Positions 60,405 through 64,000 of a stretch of DNA of 64,000 nt are shown in pieces. Position 1 is the stretch's first letter. Each line of letters opens with the position of its first letter. The DNA comes from Hippophae tibetana (lineage: Eukaryota > Streptophyta > Magnoliopsida > Rosales > Elaeagnaceae): positions 83,251,816 to 83,315,815 of the forward strand of contig CM072801.1 of NCBI GenBank assembly GCA_037013495.1, in the 5' to 3' direction. Below the pieces are notes generated by a model. That model was not told the origin of the DNA. It saw nothing but the letters and a program-made list of their open reading frames with translations, and ran no database searches. The translations under genes were made by a program, and so were the position numbers.

Positions 60405-63400
60405 CAATAATTGTTGCCCTCGCAATGGAACCTGGTTTCTCTGCACAAATTCCATCTTTACATCACTTAAAGAGGGTTTGAATATTTTGTTGCTAATTTC
60501 CGTTTTACTTAATTTCGTTTTTATTCAAAAGAGGAGTAAAGGAGATATTGGTGTCGGCTAAGGTTTTTTTTATTTATGTGGTTAATAAAACTCTTATCTT
60601 GCAAAAGAAAAATAAGAGAGGACAAACAAAAAGGGGCTACTATTCATATTCTAAAATATGACAATACATTTGGTGAATCACACTTCAAATATTAAACGAC
60701 CATAACTTTTGACTGCAGTATCGTAACGACTATTATAATATATCAAATGGAAGATCATATCGATTAACACAATTAGTGTTGGCATTGCAAGGTAACTTAA
60801 TTTCTGTACCCAAATTCCATCGTTTACATAACTAATCGAGGGTTTTAAGATTTTGTGGTAAATTTCCGTTTTAGTTACTTTCGATTTGATTAAATAGAGC
60901 AGTAAAAGAGATATCGGTTCGACAAAGGTTCCTTTATTTATGTGGTCAATAAATCTCTATTCTTCCTAAAAAAAATATGGGAGCAGAAAAAGAAAGGGGC
61001 TAGTGTTCATATTTTCAAAAATAACAAAACATTTCATGAATTAGACTTCCAACATCAAATAACCATAACTTTTGACTGGGGTACCGTAACAATTATTATA
61101 ATATATCAAATCGAAGCTCATCTCGATCCACAAAATAATTGTTGGCCTCGCAATGGAACCTGATTTCTGTACCCAAATTCCATCGGTTACATAACTTAAA
61201 AAGGGTTTTAATTTTTTGTTTCCAATTTCTGTTTAACTTAATTTCGATTTTATTCAAAAGAGCAGTAAAGGAGATATTGGTGCCGGCTGAGGTTTCTTTA
61301 TTTATGTGGTAAATATATCTCTCATCTTCCAAAAGAAAAATAAGAGAAGGGATAGAGAAAGGGGCTACTATTCATATTCTAAAAATGACAAAACATTTGG
61401 TGAATTACACTTCAAACATTAAACGACCATAACTTTTGATTGGTGCATCTTAACGACTATTATAATATATCGAATCGAAGATCGAATCGATTCACACAAT
61501 TAGGGTTGGCCTTGCGAGCTAACCTGATTTTTGTACCCAAATTCCATCGTTTACATAACTTATCGAGGGTTTTTGTGTTTTGTCATAAATTTCCGGTTTA
61601 CTTACTTTCGAATTGATTTAATAGAGCTGTAAATGAGATATTGGTTCCGACAAAGGTTCCTTTATTTATGTTCTCAATAAATCTCTACTCTACCTAAAAA
61701 AATATGGGAGCAGAAAAAGAAAGGGGATAGTGTTCATATTTTCAAAAATAACAAAACATTCGATGAATCAGACTTCCAACATCAAATGACCATAACATTT
61801 TAGTGGGCTATCGTAACGACTATTATAATATATCATATCGAAGCTTGCCTCGATCCACACAATAATTGTTGCCCTCAAAATGGAACCTGGTTTCTCTTCA
61901 CAAATTCCATCTATACATCACTTAAAGAGGGTTTTAATATTTTGTTGCTAATTTCCGTTTTACTTAATTTCGATTTTATTCAAAAGAGCAGTAAAGGAGA
62001 CCATAACTTTCGAATAAGGTTTTTTTATTTATGTAGTTAATAAATCTATTATCTTCCAAAAGAAAAATAAGAGAAGAGAAACAAAAAGGGGCTACTATTC
62101 ATATTCTAAAAAATGACAATACATTTGTGAATCACACTTCAAACATTAAACAACCATAACTTTTAACTGATGTATCGTAACGACTATTATAATATATCAA
62201 ATCTAAGATCGTATCGATTAACACAATTAGTGTTGGAATTGCAAGGTAACATAATTTCTGTACGCAAATTCCATCGTTTACATAACTAATCGAGGGTTTT
62301 AGGATTTTGTGGTAAATTTCCGTTTTAGTTACTTTCGATTTGATTAAATAGAGCAGTAAAAGAGATATCGGTTCGACAAAGGTTCCTTTATTTATGTGGT
62401 CAATAAATCTCTATTCTTCCTAAAAAAAATATGGGAGCAGAAAAAGAAAGGGGCTAGTGTTCATATTTTCAAAAATAACAAAACATTTCATGAAATAGAC
62501 TTCCAACATCAAATGACCATAACTTTTGACTGGGGTACCGTAACGATTATTATAATATATCAAATTGAAGCTCACCACGATCCACACAATCATTTTGGGT
62601 CTCACATTGGAAGCTGATTTCTGTACACAAATTCCATCGGTTACATCACTTAAAAAGGGTTTTAATTTTTTGTTGCTAATTTTCGTTTAACTTAGTTTCG
62701 ATTTTATTCAATAGAGAAGTAAAGGAGATATTGGTGCCGGCTGAGGTTTCTTTATTTATGTGGTAAATATATCTCTCATCTTCCAAAAGAAAAATAAGAG
62801 AAGGGATAGAGAAAGGGGCTACTATTCATATTCTAAAAATGACAAAACATTTGGTGAATTACACTTCAAACATTAAACGACCATAACTTTTGACTGGTGC
62901 ATCTTAACGACTATTATAATATATCGAATCGAAGATCGAATCGATTCACACAATTAGGGTTGGCCTTGTGAGCTAACCTGATTTTTGTACCCAAATTCCA
63001 TCGTTTACATAACTTATCGAGGGTTTTTGTATTTTGTCATAAATTTCCGGTTTACTTACTTTCGAATTGATTTAATAGAGCTGTAAATGAGATATTGGTT
63101 CCGACAAAGGTTCCTTTATTTATGTTCTCAATAAATCTCTACTCTACCTAAAAAAATATGGGAGCAGAAAAAGAAAGGGGATAGTGTTCATATTTTCAAA
63201 AATAACAAAACATTCGATGAATCAGACTTCCAACATCAAATGACCATAACATTTTAGTGGGCTATCGTAACGACTATTATAATATATCATATCGAAGCTT
63301 GCCTCGATCCACACAATTATTGTTGCCCTCAAAATGGAACCTGGTTTCTCTTCACAAATTCCATCTATACATCACTTAAAGAGGGTTTTAATATTTTGTT

Positions 63401-64000
63401 GCTAATTTCCGTTTTACTTAATTTCGATTTTATTCAAAAGAGCAGTAAAGGAGACCATAACTTTCGAATAAGGTTTTTTTATTTATGTAGTTAATAAATC
63501 TATTATCTTCCAAAAGAAAAATAAGAGAAGAGAAACAAAAAGGGGCTACTATTCATATTCTAAAAAATGACAATACATTTGTGAATCACACTTCAAACAT
63601 TAAACAACCATAACTTTTAACTGATGTATCGTAACGACTATTATAATATATCAAATCTAAGATCGTATCGATTAACACAATTAGTGTTGGAATTGCAAGG
63701 TAACATAATTTCTGTACGCAAATTCCATCGTTTACATAACTAATCGAGGGTTTTAGGATTTTGTGGTAAATTTCCGTTTTAGTTACTTTCGATTTGATTA
63801 AATAGAGCAGTAAAAGAGATATCGGTTCGACAAAGGTTCCTTTATTTATGTGGTCAATAAATCTCTATTCTTCCTAAAAAAAATATGGGAGCAGAAAAAG
63901 AAAGGGGCTAGTGTTCATATTTTCAAAAATAACAAAACATTTCATGAATTAGACTTCCAACATCAAATAACCATAACTTTTGACTGGGGTACCGTAACGA
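60405..64000 (+). repeat. Tetramer X2-Y1-X1-Y2, two full copies plus a partial third (1454-1455 bp each)
   Basis: Copy 1: 60405, 60770, 61133 and 61497. Copy 2: 61860, 62224, 62587 and 62951. Copy 3: 63314 and 63678, then the window ends. Offsets of 1454 bp hold at several points I checked (61271/62725, 61681/63135, 62401/63855). Shared private marks are TGCCGGCTGAGG, GGGATAGAGAAAGG, TTATGTTCTCAATAAATC, ACATTCGATGAATC and ATTTTAGTGGGCTATCG. Copy 3 matches copy 1 better than copy 2 near 63945 (GAATTAGACTTCC with CAAATAACC against GAAATAGACTTCC with CAAATGACC), so exchange among copies is still going on. Confidence 0.88.

Larger units (their letters stand above)
1..64000 (+). repeat. Uninterrupted ~363-bp satellite DNA array, 177 head-to-tail monomers
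   Basis: The window is filled from end to end by one tandem repeat. I set the monomer phase at CAATAATTGTTGG; the first starts at base 1 and the last (63678) is cut by the window end. Spacing is 361-366 bp for nearly all units; the clear exceptions start at 38872 (154 bp), 42660 (351), 57556 (357), 59001 (334) and 59699 (344). All units face the same way. A hand count on the monomer at 1453-1816 gives 123 G+C in 364 bases (34%). No spacer, transposon, retroelement or single-copy DNA breaks the array. Such arrays make up centromeric and pericentromeric heterochromatin in plants and animals; that role is inferred, not shown. The strand given is only the reading direction used here. Confidence 0.99.
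42295..64000 (+). repeat. Old zone: alternating X and Y subfamily monomers (dimer ~727 bp)
   Basis: Two clearly different monomers alternate. X marks: CACTTAAAGAGGGTTTTAAT, TTTTGTTGCTAATTTC, CTTCCAAAAGAAAAATAAG, CTACTATTCATATTC, CATTTGGTGAATCACAC and CATTAAACGACC. Y marks: CATAACTTATCGAGGG, CTTCCTAAAAAAATATGGG, CTAGTGTTCATATTTTC, CATTTGATGAATCAGAC and CATCAAATGACC. X units are usually 363-366 bp and Y units 361-363. The alternation runs to the window end, with slips at 43011-44106 and 44470-45565 (XXX), 47023-47746 (YY), 49199-50291 (XXX) and 57556-58275 (YY). Monomers differ from one another far more than in the zones to the left. Confidence 0.92.

Noticed and set aside
1-64000. CRISPR array
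   Set aside because: Although regularly spaced, the repeated unit is the full ~363 bp with no unique spacers, and no cas genes are present.
1-64000. LTR element, transposon or tandem virus-like copies as the source of the repeat
   Set aside because: No terminal repeats, primer-binding site, polyprotein or transposase-like reading frame was seen; the unit is too short and closed on itself.
1-64000. CENP-B box
   Set aside because: No match to the pattern TTCG....A..CGGG was found by eye in the young, X or Y monomers; CTTCGATTTGCTTC matches only the first four bases.
1-64000. Half-monomer periodicity (~182 bp), as if the unit were an ancient dimer
   Set aside because: Comparing the two halves of a young monomer by eye shows no consistent similarity beyond short A/T runs.
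1-64000. Telomere repeats, tRNA or rRNA genes
   Set aside because: No TTTAGGG-like runs, no cloverleaf-forming segment and no rRNA-like sequence were seen anywhere.
1-64000. Inverted blocks (orientation switches)
   Set aside because: The anchor sequence is read on the same strand in every monomer; I found no reversed unit.

Overview
The whole 64 kb window is one uninterrupted tandem array of a ~363-bp, AT-rich satellite repeat. Anchoring each monomer on the sequence CAATAATTGTTGG or its variant CAATTAGTGTTGG, I count 177 monomers: 176 to their end and one cut by the right edge. All lie head to tail in the same orientation. I see no protein-coding gene, RNA gene, transposon, retroelement, CRISPR array or unique spacer. 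The short reading frames that recur every ~363 bp are by-products of the repeat. Such an array points to a eukaryotic centromeric, pericentromeric or other heterochromatic block. A flowering plant is the best guess: the monomer length fits about two nucleosomes, and the conserved block CAAATGACCATAACTTTT resembles a block I remember from plant centromere satellites such as soybean CentGm. The species cannot be fixed from sequence alone.

Layout, left to right. (1) 1-16.7 kb: young, very homogeneous higher-order repeats (HORs). A 1453-bp tetramer (P-R-L-L) is followed by a nested 13-mer (4722 bp) that contains a duplicated pentamer (1816 bp). (2) 16.7-35.6 kb: a second HOR family, seen as a 10-mer, an 11-mer, a 15-mer and a 16-mer, with chimeric monomers and a visible conversion-like patch recording how they arose. 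The junction module at the left edge of the window reappears at 28.3-29.8 and 34.2-35.6 kb. (3) 35.6-42.3 kb: the HOR order fades into a transition zone of more diverged monomers, with an 881-bp local duplication, one truncated 154-bp monomer and a hybrid monomer. (4) 42.3-64 kb: an older, diverged zone built from two alternating subfamilies, X and Y (dimer ~727 bp). It has phase slips (XXX, YY), a near-identical 1459-bp duplication, and later tetramers (~1454 bp) and hexamers (~2.18 kb).

How the parts relate. Monomers of zones 1-3 have an X-like head and a Y-like body and tail. One monomer inside the X/Y zone (47385-47746) has exactly this structure and shares a derived marker with the young zones. 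This suggests the young array grew from one X-to-Y recombinant monomer, leaving the X/Y zone as its older flank. Two sequence features recur throughout: a near-invariant block ending in TAACGACTATTATAATATAT, and short inverted repeats next to it.
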